The notes: generated by a model from the letters alone, not told the origin. A stretch of DNA of 6,382 nucleotides from Moraxellaceae bacterium (GCA_002401525.1 NVTH01000150.1:1-6382), one strand, 5' to 3'; positions 1 through 5,591 are shown, counted from the first letter of the stretch. Program-made: numbers and translations.

Positions 1-550
1 AATTAGTATATATATTAATTATAAAGTAAAGTTATTTTGAAAGAATTAATTAAAATCATTATTAAATAATTTCGAGATCGCTTTAAATAATTTTTATACT
101 TGCCATTATTCTCTCAAATTAAGATTTTTAAATGCTCCCTTATTCTATTTTTAGTTCGCTCATTATATTATTAACAGATAAGATTTGTTTTTAAGCAATT
201 TGTAATAAAAGGTTGTTTTTATCTTCGTTACTTTTAGAAATATTTTCGGAAGTTTGGTCATTTTCTTCTTTTACTTAAGTTTATTCAATTTTTTGGTCAA
301 CACCACCTGCTCGAATCCATCTCCTTAAAAATCCCATGCCCTAATTCCAGTTTTCTTCAAAGGGGAAATCCATTTTAGTCCCTTTTTTAATTGTTAATTG
401 GTAGTCATCAAGAGTTTTTTTTTTGAAATTTAATTTAATTGCTGCTTCTTTGGCGTGGATTTTGTCATTAATTATTAATTATCTCCAATCATTAACAAGA
501 GTTACTGCTACTCCAATAGATTATTCTCCTTATTTCATAGTTACTGAATG

Positions 551-567
551 AATAGGAATAGGAATAG
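551..567. repeat. Hexanucleotide microsatellite (AATAGG, about 2.8 copies)
   Basis: AATAGG AATAGG AATAG occurs as a short perfect tandem run. It lies within the TGA-free minus-strand frame, where it reads as alternating Ile-Pro. It is a minor feature. Confidence 0.6.
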
Positions 568-641
568 ATATGGTTTTTTGTTAAATCTTTAGTGAGTTCT
601 TTTGATCTTTTTTCATACCGTTGCGATTTATTAATCGACTC

Positions 642-698
642 ACTCTATAACCATCTGACAACTCTACAATCATCTGATCACTCTATAACTACCTGATC
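642..698. repeat. Three tandem 19-bp imperfect repeats
   Basis: Three consecutive 19-bp units are ACTCTATAACCATCTGACA (642-660), ACTCTACAATCATCTGATC (661-679) and ACTCTATAACTACCTGATC (680-698). Each pair matches at 15 of 19 positions, and a fourth copy seems to begin with ACT at 699. The length is typical of plasmid iterons, but three diverged copies with no replication gene nearby do not make an origin. Because 19 is not a multiple of 3, the unit is not a peptide repeat. It lies inside the TGA-free minus-strand frame, so it argues somewhat against that frame having been under selection here. Confidence 0.6.
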
Positions 699-883
699 AC
701 TAATTAACCAATCGTACAGGCTTTATTTTAATTTAATCTGTCAGCATTTTGCAGTTAACCTTTCCCTAGGTCAAGGATGATTTTAAATTCCTTGATTCCC
801 TCTGAAGTTTTAAATACTTACAACCCCAGTATTACAGCAATTATTTTTAAAATAAGGATATCGATCTTTCGAGTCTATAATAC

Positions 884-1127
884 TGACTGCCCCCTCTGTC
901 AGTCTAGTTGTCGCTTCTAATTTTTTAACTAGAGGCCAATAAAATGAGTGTAAAGTTCAGTCGAGCATTTAAAACCGAGGCAGTAAGAAAGACCCTGAAT
1001 CGTAAGCCAGGCACCTCAATAGAAATAGTTGCCGACGATTTAGGCATTGCTAAATCCAACCTAATATCGCTGGGTTGAATTAGCTCAGAAACAAGAATTG
1101 GAACCAAACTTCAAGGAGCTCGAGTAG
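884..1127 (+). mobile_element. Remnant of the left end of an IS3-family insertion sequence
   Basis: A sequence starting TGACTGCCCCC at 884 begins with the TG typical of IS3-family termini. It lies 60 bp before an orfA-like start codon, the usual layout of an IS3 left end. The ends of the segment also form a small inverted repeat (ACTGAC 882-887, GTCAGT 898-903). A ribosome-binding site, AGAGG, lies about 8 bases before the ATG. I found no right end, no orfB (DDE transposase) and no target duplication, so only a fragment remains. Recognition rests on orfA; the exact left boundary is inferred. Confidence 0.5.
944..1127 (+). pseudogene. IS3-type transposase orfA, N-terminal fragment, frameshifted
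   Basis: In an intact element orfA encodes the helix-turn-helix DNA-binding part of the IS3 transposase. The ATG at 944 opens with MSVKFSRAFKTEAVRK and then IVADDLGIAKSNL, the typical N-terminal HTH pattern of the family. The frame stops at TGA 1076-1078 after 44 residues. Shifting by one base at about 1065-1071 restores WVELAQKQELEPNFKELE, which continues the expected orfA sequence up to TAG 1125-1127. So there is a single-base insertion near the expected SRW motif, and then the sequence is truncated. A normal orfA has about 90-100 residues. The gene is dead. Frameshifting is a normal device in IS3 elements, but at the end of orfA, not within the HTH. Confidence 0.8.
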
Positions 1128-1586
1128 GAGTCACTGTATTCCAATAGGGTTAAGCCATGTGCTCTGCGAATTTCATTCAAAGGCGTATTTAAATATTGAT
1201 GATAATCTCTCACCTTCCACGTTTGAGTCATCTTTTTTGCCCTAAATAATATTTTGAATAAGAGAGGCATGCCGTAAACTAGGCTTTTAATGATTTTAAT
1301 GGAACCAATATTTTTGAATAGACGCATCAAATCCCAGCTGCTTAGAATCAGTCCCTTCTAAAGGCTTATGTCTATAACTCATTGCAGAATAAAATTTGAG
1401 TGTGTTAGTCACCAGCCCTCGACTAAAATGATTGCTGGCGTCATCGGAATTGGCCATGAGACCCCCTTCCGTATTACAGCTTAAAAAAGGGTCCTTTTTT
1501 TCTGTTCTCCAGCCTGCGCCGTAACTCAGTTTAGAAACGATCGAGAAATGTCTCGTCTTAAGGGAAGCCACGTAACGGAACGCCAC
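1085..1586 (-). other. Two overlapping weak frames, possibly one decayed gene; unrecognised
   Basis: Two minus-strand frames follow one another here. The first (1586 down to 1296) could start at the ATG at 1457, behind a purine-rich GGAAGGGGG, giving 53 residues (MANSDDASNHF...). The second (1330 down to 1085) has a hydrophobic start (IKIIKSLVYGMPLLFKILF) and then a polar part with NTPLNEIRRAHGL. They overlap near 1296-1330, as one gene with a frameshift would. I do not recognise either protein. The second frame runs antisense over the end of the IS3 remnant. Chance open frames in debris are equally likely. Confidence 0.2.
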
Positions 1587-1860
1587 GGCTTAGTTCATCA
1601 AATTTATTTAATAGCCAACCACTTCTAAATAGGACCATTACCCACAGGACAGCTAAAAAGAGTACACTTTTCGTGGGTCCCGACTGCAGGTCCTAACCAC
1701 ATAAAACCGGGATGTTTAATCGTTAATTATAGGAGACCTCTAAGGCCAATCATTTCTACTATTAGAATAATTATGGATATGCTTGACTTGCATTAGACGG
1801 TGCGCTTTCTAACGCAATTGCGAGTTCGAATGTATTACCGCTCTAGGGTATATTCCCTAG
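1587..1860. other. Gene-free debris between remnants
   Basis: No convincing frame, RNA gene or repeat is visible on either strand. Several short frames are closed by frequent stops. In the frame of the kinase fragment downstream, the last codons before 1861 (A-L-G-Y-I-P-stop) may be a corrupted version of the G1 region of the same histidine kinase, but this is too degraded to call. Confidence 0.4.
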
Positions 1861-1863
1861 AGC
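1840..1863. repeat. Perfect 9-bp inverted repeat with 6-base loop
   Basis: GCTCTAGGG (1840-1848) and CCCTAGAGC (1855-1863) are exact reverse complements around TATATT. No T-run follows on either strand, so it is not an intrinsic terminator. The right arm creates the TAG stop (1858-1860) that closes the kinase frame on its 5' side. It could be a protein-binding palindrome or a scar of rearrangement. Confidence 0.6.
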
Positions 1864-2004
1864 ATTGTCGCCAAACATAATGGGCAGATCGATATTGAAT
1901 CCACATTAGGCATTGGAACCACTCTTTCGCTCTACTTTCCAGCAGCTCTGTCACTTGTAAAGCCCGTTGATGCAAACGTCTTAGGGTCCGCAGATCGGAA
2001 TTAA
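1861..2004 (+). pseudogene. Sensor histidine kinase, C-terminal fragment of the ATPase domain
   Basis: Intact proteins of this type autophosphorylate a histidine and pass the phosphate to a response regulator. Only the end of the HATPase_c domain is left: SIVAKHNGQIDIES, then LGIGTTLSLYFPAA. This corresponds to the G2 box (G-x-G-T-T) and the final beta strand (LxLYFP), which is highly characteristic. The frame is closed upstream by TAG (1858-1860) and ends at TAA 2002-2004, with no start codon or ribosome-binding site. After the stop the same frame gives AVDDLPFSKLSL up to TGA 2062-2064. This might be the first strand of a fused receiver domain, as in hybrid kinases, but that is speculative. 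No N-box, F-box or H-box is visible. Confidence 0.75.
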
Positions 2005-2099
2005 GCCGTTGACGACTTGCCGTTCAGCAAGCTCTCTCTCAACCGGGGTGCCGGTTTCCATTGATAGACAGATTATTGTTGTTACAAGCTCGGTATAAT

Positions 2100-2633
2100 T
2101 TAATTATTTTTAGATTCTGACTTCTCTCTGTAGCGCCCTGAGTCCTCCGAAACGCTTCGAAACAGGTAGCCGGAAATTGCCCCTAAAATACCGATTGCGG
2201 CAGTGAGCTGCTCGGAGGTATTGACGATTAGAACCAGCAATACAGTGCTAAAAATAATCAGCGTCAGCCCTGCTGCACTGATTAGGTCTCTTGCGCTGTG
2301 TTCCCGGTCTTTTAAAAAATAAAGGATAATGACGAGAGAGAAGATACACAGGCCACACAGTGCGGTGACATAAAAGCGTTCATTGTCCATTTTTTTAATG
2401 AACGCCTCTGAAGAGTAGTAATTTGATATGCCACTAGAATCATTCGATACCACTAGTCCCTGCTCTTTTTCGGCTGCTTCTAATAATAAGGCTAGATCAG
2501 TGCTGGATTGACGTTGAATATTGTCCAACGCTGGCGAACTCCCTTCATTGCCCGCAGAGGAGGCATTGACTGGCATAAAAAATATCAATGAAAGCAATAA
2601 TGTCCTGCACAGGACTGAAATAATAGGTTTCAT
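2100..2633 (-). CDS. Exported/membrane protein with signal peptide and three C-terminal membrane segments
   Basis: The 177-residue protein is unrecognised. Residues 1-27 look like a signal sequence (basic start, LLLSLIFF core, NASSA cleavage region). Residues 28-86 are polar and Ser-rich. Three hydrophobic stretches follow at about 87-107, 117-138 and 142-158, and the tail is charged (SEDSGRYREKSESKNN). The polar part probably faces the periplasm. The ATG at 2633 is chosen over an upstream GTG (2642) because GGGGAG (2642-2647) lies 8 bases before it. Its first base is also the last base of the previous gene's TAA (TAATG), a sign of translational coupling. It probably works with that gene product at the inner membrane; the function is unknown. 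Confidence 0.8.
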   Translation of the reverse strand: MKPIISVLCRTLLLSLIFFMPVNASSAGNEGSSPALDNIQRQSSTDLALLLEAAEKEQGLVVSNDSSGISNYYSSEAFIKKMDNERFYVTALCGLCIFSLVIILYFLKDREHSARDLISAAGLTLIIFSTVLLVLIVNTSEQLTAAIGILGAISGYLFRSVSEDSGRYREKSESKNN

Positions 2634-2941
2634 TAACGCCACTCCCCAATTATTTCTAAATATTTTTTGGCGGTTTCCAGGTCGTTTTGTTTCAATGCGT
2701 CTTTAAATTTAAACTGATATTGATCCAACATTTTGTTTCGTTCTATTTCCGGCATGCGCGCCAAAACATCCTTTAAATCACCCAAGAAATCTTGAGACTG
2801 TTGAATAGGTGCTTCATAAGGTTGCTGAGCTGAGAAAGTTTTATAACCGGGTTCACCGTATTTATTCAATGAACCCGATACAGCATTTTTCGATAAGAGC
2901 AGCATCAAAGCGAAACAAACGAGGGCGAAGGGCTTTTTCAT
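2633..2941 (-). CDS. Small secreted protein, unknown function
   Basis: The 102-residue protein is unrecognised. It starts MKKPFALVCFALMLLLS, a clear Sec signal peptide that probably ends near residue 23 (NAVSG). The mature part is about 80 residues: a short Pro/Gln/Tyr-rich segment (28-48), then two probable amphipathic helices (about 50-80 and 81-98) ending GEWR. There is no lipobox cysteine and no Cys in the mature part. The ATG at 2941 is preferred over one at 2977 because AAGGA lies about 10 bases upstream of it, inside the longer frame. It is the first gene of a two-gene unit: its TAA overlaps the next ATG by one base. No strong promoter is obvious upstream; TATACT near 3054-3059 (minus strand) is one weak -10 candidate. 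Confidence 0.8.
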   Translation of the reverse strand: MKKPFALVCFALMLLLSKNAVSGSLNKYGEPGYKTFSAQQPYEAPIQQSQDFLGDLKDVLARMPEIERNKMLDQYQFKFKDALKQNDLETAKKYLEIIGEWR

Positions 2942-2977
2942 GGCGAAAACATCCTTATTAATATTTCTATAATTCAC

Positions 2978-3223
2978 CTCGACTCGACTTAATGAATCGA
3001 AATATCAGTCTATGGATCGACTGAACATGAAGAATAGGCGAACGTGAAGTCAAGTATAAGGCGTTAAAAGAGGCTATAAAAGGAATTCTTCCCAGTTTGA
3101 GGCTCACACAACATTTCCTCTAGATCACCGCCCTGGACGGTAGTTGTTTTTATTAACGGTTAAGGCGATTAAACCCGCACATAACTCGCTTCAGTCCGAG
3201 GCAAACCTCGTCGTCCCACCCGC
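2978..3223. other. Intergenic region between the exported-protein unit and the repeat block
   Basis: I see no gene on either strand. It must hold the minus-strand promoter of the two-gene unit. A short direct repeat (TCGACTCGACT near 2979-2990) is the only internal pattern I noticed. Confidence 0.4.
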
Positions 3224-3334
3224 AGACATCTGCTCAGTCTTCCACGCATACCCTCCTCCTTTCACTCGCATACATCCGCTCAGTCATTCCACGCACACAC
3301 CCCTTCTTTCACGCACACCCCCCGTCATTCCCGC
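3224..3334. repeat. Degenerate tandem array, left flank of palindromic repeat
   Basis: Five related units of 20-25 bp end in the same CGC motif: 3224-3247, 3248-3269, 3270-3294, 3295-3314 and 3315-3334. The last, ACACCCCCCGTCATTCCCGC, runs into the 29-bp palindromic repeat. The outer units are more diverged and differ in length. The array mirrors the one at 3498-3617 in inverted orientation. Confidence 0.65.
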
Positions 3335-3350
3335 GAAGGCGGGAATCCAT
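3322..3350 (+). repeat. Proteobacterial palindromic repeat ('IPAKAGI' type), copy 1
   Basis: The core is a hairpin, ATTCCCGC (3327-3334), loop GAAG, GCGGGAAT (3339-3346), flanked by CCGTC and CCAT. Repeats of this type are scattered through many proteobacterial genomes between genes; in one frame they translate as VIPAKAGIH. The reverse complement of all 29 bases recurs exactly at 3482-3510. Confidence 0.9.
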
Positions 3351-3375
3351 GTTGAATAAACACTATTTATTCAAC
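3351..3375. repeat. Perfect 10-bp hairpin, GTTGAATAAA/TTTATTCAAC
   Basis: The arms 3351-3360 and 3366-3375 pair perfectly around CACTA. It abuts copy 1 of the palindromic repeat. There is no GC-rich stem and no T-run, so it is not a classical terminator. It may belong to the mobile unit between the two palindromic repeats. Confidence 0.65.
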
Positions 3376-3433
3376 GCCGGTTCGCTCTCTGTACTTGCCT
3401 TACTAAAAACCCGACTCCCGTATCCGCACCCAC

Positions 3434-3447
3434 CTGTATTAATACAG
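3434..3447. repeat. 14-bp perfect palindrome CTGTATTAATACAG
   Basis: The sequence is a complete palindrome in the 131-bp spacer between the two facing palindromic repeats. It could be a dimeric regulator's site. No gene start is adjacent, so its role is unclear. Confidence 0.55.
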
Positions 3448-3481
3448 CAACCGAAATTCTGCATTCATTGCTTTAAACTAG

Positions 3482-3510
3482 ATGGATTCCCGCCTTCGCG
3501 GGAATGACGG
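3482..3510 (-). repeat. Proteobacterial palindromic repeat ('IPAKAGI' type), copy 2, inverted
   Basis: This is the exact reverse complement of copy 1 over 29 bases. The core hairpin is ATTCCCGC (3486-3493) / GCGGGAAT (3498-3505) with loop CTTC. The two copies face each other across 131 bp and could form a large stem. Confidence 0.9.
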
Positions 3511-3617
3511 GGTGTATGCGGGAATGACGGGGGGTATGCGGAATTGACGGAGTGTGTGCGGCAATGACCGAGTGTGTGCGGCAATGACCGAGTGTGTGCG
3601 GCAATGACGGAGTGTGT
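3498..3617. repeat. Six tandem 20-bp units grown from the palindromic repeat
   Basis: Units of exactly 20 bp run without gaps: 3498-3517 GCGGGAATGACGGGGTGTAT, 3518-3537, 3538-3557, then GCGGCAATGACCGAGTGTGT at 3558-3577 and 3578-3597 (identical), and 3598-3617. The first unit overlaps the outer half of palindromic copy 2. Units diverge stepwise away from it, losing the GGGAAT needed to form the hairpin. Open frames read across this block are repeat translations, not genes. Confidence 0.9.
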
Positions 3618-3674
3618 ACATTCCCCTCCCAGATTTTTACCACCGTGCATGTTTCTCTATAAACCAATGGTATT

Positions 3675-3701
3675 TTGCCCTCTCTTTTTGCGCTTTATGA
3701 T
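3675..3701 (+). promoter_or_regulatory. Candidate sigma-70 promoter for the HD-GYP gene
   Basis: TTGCCC (3675-3680) and TATGAT (3696-3701) lie 15 bases apart, about 95 bases before the first possible start. The -10 element is good (five of six); the -35 is moderate and the spacing short. A second pair, TTGCGC (3689-3694) and TAATCG 17 bases later, is weaker. A 10-bp palindrome, CTACTAGTAG (3743-3752), lies downstream and could be an operator. Confidence 0.28.
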
Positions 3702-3779
3702 TCTATTGAATAATCGATTTTTGGGGAAGTGGTGCTAGACTTCTACTAGTAGCCAAAATTCGCCTAACGAAGTAGTACT

Positions 3780-3860
3780 ATGAAAACGTTAATCAATGCC
3801 ACGGATGGCGCCCTGTTACCGCCCACTACCATCCGGTCCACTCATGATAAACGGCTCTGA
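3780..3860 (+). other. Possible 26-codon upstream frame overlapping the HD-GYP start
   Basis: The ATG at 3780 (formed with the end of the preceding line of bases) opens MKTLINATDGALLPP and runs to TGA 3858-3860, in another frame from the HD-GYP gene. It overlaps both candidate starts. If the HD-GYP gene starts at 3844, this could be a leader peptide coupled to it. No clear ribosome-binding site precedes it, so chance is quite possible. Confidence 0.2.
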
Positions 3861-4908
3861 CACCCAATTACATGAAGCCCGAATACTCATTGTAAGCGAG
3901 AATAACGCGCAGCAAGATGCACTTGTCCGCGCCTTAAAGTACGATGGTTATCACCGCATCACTTCTGCCTTCACGTTAAGCGAAGCCAAAACCTTATACA
4001 GTGATAGTTTTGATTTAATCCTCCTGGACATGCATTTCACCGGGGGCTCCGCATTTGATGTCATTCCCGGCATGCTTGAAAAAGCGTCCACTGATTACCT
4101 TCCATTAATCATAATGACCGACACCAAAGACCCAATGGTCGCTGATTTAATCTTGGCATCAGGCGCGAAAGACGTGCTTGGCTATCCATTGCAGCGAGTC
4201 GAATTATTGTTACGGATCAGAAACGTGATTCAGACTCATCAGCTCCAAATAAACCTTCAATTAAGAACTAAAGATCTAGAGGAGCAATTAAGAAATAAGA
4301 ACGACGCGCTAAAGGTCACTCAATTTCATTTAATCCAATGCCTAGGGAAAGCAGCCGAATACAGAGACACAGAAACAGGGGCGCATGTGTTACGCATTGG
4401 ACTCACCACTGCTTGTTTAGCCAATATTATGGATTTGGGCACCGGTTTTGAGAAGCTCATCAAACAAGCAAGTCCAATGCATGACCTTGGGAAAATATCA
4501 ATCCCAGATTCAATCCTGCTAAAACCAGGAAAGCTCGATAGCGACGAATGGAAGATAATGAAACAGCACGCGGTTGCGGGCGGTAAAATACTCTCGGGAT
4601 GCAAATCTCCCCTTTTTGATTTAGCCTCTGAGATCGCTGAATGCCATCACGAAAAGTGGGATGGGAGTGGCTATCCTTATGGATTAAAGGCGGGAAAAAT
4701 CCCCCTCTCCGCTCGCATTACCGCGATTTGTGATGTATTTGATGCGCTGTTATCTGTTCGACCGTACAAAAACTCTTGGACTGAAGCGGAGGCCTGTCAA
4801 TACATCGCGGAACAAAGCGGAATACACTTTGACCCAATGCTTGTGGATGCATTTTTAAGTAACGTGCCTAAAATCATCGCATCGTGTGAGGATATTGCAA
4901 CGCACTAA
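3796..4908 (+). CDS. Response regulator with HD-GYP domain, probable c-di-GMP phosphodiesterase
   Basis: The 370-residue protein is cytosolic. A CheY-like receiver (about 29-145) is followed by a coiled linker (about 148-178) and an HD-GYP domain (about 180-360). The output domain keeps the family residues: ETGAH197, H229-D230 with LGK, H258, H284-H285 with EKWDGSGYP, and CDVFDAL (D313). It should therefore hydrolyse cyclic di-GMP and favour motility over biofilm. In the receiver the phospho-acceptor D78 (LILLD) and T108 are present. However, the usual acidic pair is S34-E35 and the invariant Lys before Pro is Tyr130 (LGYP), so normal phosphorylation is doubtful. The start is uncertain: ATG 3796 is the longest, ATG 3844 (residue 17) suits the domain better, and neither has a clear ribosome-binding site. 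No sensor kinase gene is intact nearby. Confidence 0.93.
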   Translation: MPRMAPCYRPLPSGPLMINGSDTQLHEARILIVSENNAQQDALVRALKYDGYHRITSAFTLSEAKTLYSDSFDLILLDMHFTGGSAFDVIPGMLEKASTDYLPLIIMTDTKDPMVADLILASGAKDVLGYPLQRVELLLRIRNVIQTHQLQINLQLRTKDLEEQLRNKNDALKVTQFHLIQCLGKAAEYRDTETGAHVLRIGLTTACLANIMDLGTGFEKLIKQASPMHDLGKISIPDSILLKPGKLDSDEWKIMKQHAVAGGKILSGCKSPLFDLASEIAECHHEKWDGSGYPYGLKAGKIPLSARITAICDVFDALLSVRPYKNSWTEAEACQYIAEQSGIHFDPMLVDAFLSNVPKIIASCEDIATH

Positions 4909-4989
4909 AAGCGACCTAACGCGTGCCTGCCTAGGCGATGCTCACCCTTCTAGTTCATAAAAAAACACCCGGAGATTTGGACTGAGCCT

Positions 4990-5418
4990 TTAGGCCATCA
5001 CTCGCTTTTGCAGATTGGATTGCGATTTTAGCTCAACTGTATTGCCTTCAGGGTCTTTAATATAGATTGAAAACCCAAACCCCTGCGCGCCATAACGGTC
5101 TTCAAACTTGCCCACTTCGATGCCACGCCCGATTAAATGCTGTTTTATGTCATCCTCCGATATAGGTTGAAGTTGGAGGCAAAAGTGATCGAGATTGTTT
5201 TCCGATTGAGTCGGCGCACCGCCGCCCAGCCGCCCTAATTCGCTATCAACATTGACCAGATCGATCAACGCGTTGCCAGCCCGTAACTGGGTCAAGCCTA
5301 ATGCAAGCTCCGTTTCTCTTTCGATTTTACAACCCAAAACCTCGCAGTAAAAATTTAGCATTTCTGGTAGTTTTGTAGTGCGTAACACAACGTGGTCAAT
5401 TCCTACTATTGCAAACAC
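4990..5418 (-). CDS. VOC family (glyoxalase/bleomycin-resistance fold) protein
   Basis: The 142-residue protein has two beta-alpha-beta-beta-beta modules, normal for a one-domain VOC protein that works as a dimer. It opens with GIDHVVLRT (H9), and the second module has LDHFCLQ (H78) and ends DPEGNTVELK (E129). H9, H78 and E129 sit where family members bind a metal, with D53 (ALIDLV) as a possible fourth ligand. Members include glyoxalases, dioxygenases and resistance proteins; the substrate here cannot be read from sequence. I prefer the GTG start at 5418, since GAGGGG (5426-5431) lies 7 bases before it. An ATG at 5422-5424 is almost touching that site. The site also overlaps the TGA of the small frame upstream, suggesting coupled translation. 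Confidence 0.9.
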   Translation of the reverse strand: MFAIVGIDHVVLRTTKLPEMLNFYCEVLGCKIERETELALGLTQLRAGNALIDLVNVDSELGRLGGGAPTQSENNLDHFCLQLQPISEDDIKQHLIGRGIEVGKFEDRYGAQGFGFSIYIKDPEGNTVELKSQSNLQKRVMA

Positions 5419-5429
5419 AATCATTCCCC

Positions 5430-5591
5430 TCAAATTTTGGTGTTACTTCCCCATCCAGTTAAATCGCCATGACGCTTAGATTGAGAATATAACGATTCAA
5501 TTTCTGAATCCAACCGTTTGAAATCCTGCTCTTGGACTCCTGCCTCAATAGGGAGAATAGTAACTTTAGTTGCGGCTCTATCTGCAGGCAA
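5430..5591 (-). CDS. Small unrecognised frame (up to 53 aa) just upstream of the VOC gene
   Basis: This minus-strand frame reads LPADRAATKVTILPIEAG, then VQEQDFKRLDSEIESLYSQS, then KRHGDLTGWGSNTKI. It has a bacterial protein-like composition, with a probable helix in the middle. The only start codon that keeps the whole frame is TTG (5589-5591), with no ribosome-binding site; it falls in the T-run of the slyD terminator. The frame is closed further upstream by TAG at 5604-5606. It ends at TGA 5430-5432, six bases before the VOC ATG. It may be a real short gene, or the C-terminal remnant of a longer one whose 5' part was lost when the terminator region was formed. I do not recognise the family. 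Confidence 0.4.
   Translation of the reverse strand: MPADRAATKVTILPIEAGVQEQDFKRLDSEIESLYSQSKRHGDLTGWGSNTKI

Larger units (their letters stand above)
56..898 (-). other. Long frame open only if TAA/TAG are sense codons; possible ciliate-type gene
   Basis: Seen: this minus-strand frame runs 280 codons from an upstream TGA (899-901) to a terminal TGA (56-58) with no internal TGA, but with about 17 TAA and 4 TAG codons. Under the standard code it is not a gene. With TAA/TAG read as Gln, as in the nuclear code of Paramecium, Tetrahymena and Oxytricha, it looks protein-like. It includes VNDWRQLIINDKIHAKEAA, then KKKTLDDY (401-424), then MGFLRRWIR (about 311-337), then a Lys/Glu/Asn-rich, probably coiled tail. 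Possible ATG starts lie at 673, 616 and 538. From memory only, the pattern 'KKTLDDY ... F.F ... MG.LR' recalls uncharacterised ciliate proteins. The stop count is about what AT-rich random DNA would give; the absence of TGA (about five expected) and the protein-like look are the real evidence. Alternatives are a decayed bacterial gene or chance. Confidence 0.42.

Noticed and set aside
925..1107. Minus-strand 60-codon frame
   Set aside because: It is antisense to the recognisable IS3 orfA fragment.
2041..2056. Hairpin AACCGG/CCGGTT as terminator of the exported-protein unit
   Set aside because: Neither strand has a T-run after the stem, and the stem is only six pairs.
2521..2706. Plus-strand 61-codon frame
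   Set aside because: It is a shadow of the two coupled minus-strand genes, which have signal peptides and ribosome-binding sites.
3144..3359. Plus-strand frame ending in VIPAKAGIHVE
   Set aside because: It is the translation of the palindromic repeat and its tandem array; no ribosome-binding site and no protein-like content.
3498..3617. CRISPR array
   Set aside because: Units are contiguous 20-mers without unique spacers and no cas genes are present.
3465..3667. Two minus-strand frames rich in HTPSLPHTLGH
   Set aside because: They are periodic translations of the 20-bp tandem units, not genes.
4326..4604. Minus-strand 92-codon frame
   Set aside because: It lies antisense within the clearly identified HD-GYP domain.
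4909..4989. Terminator between the HD-GYP and VOC genes (run of seven A at about 4959-4965)
   Set aside because: The A/T run has no adjacent GC-rich stem on either strand.
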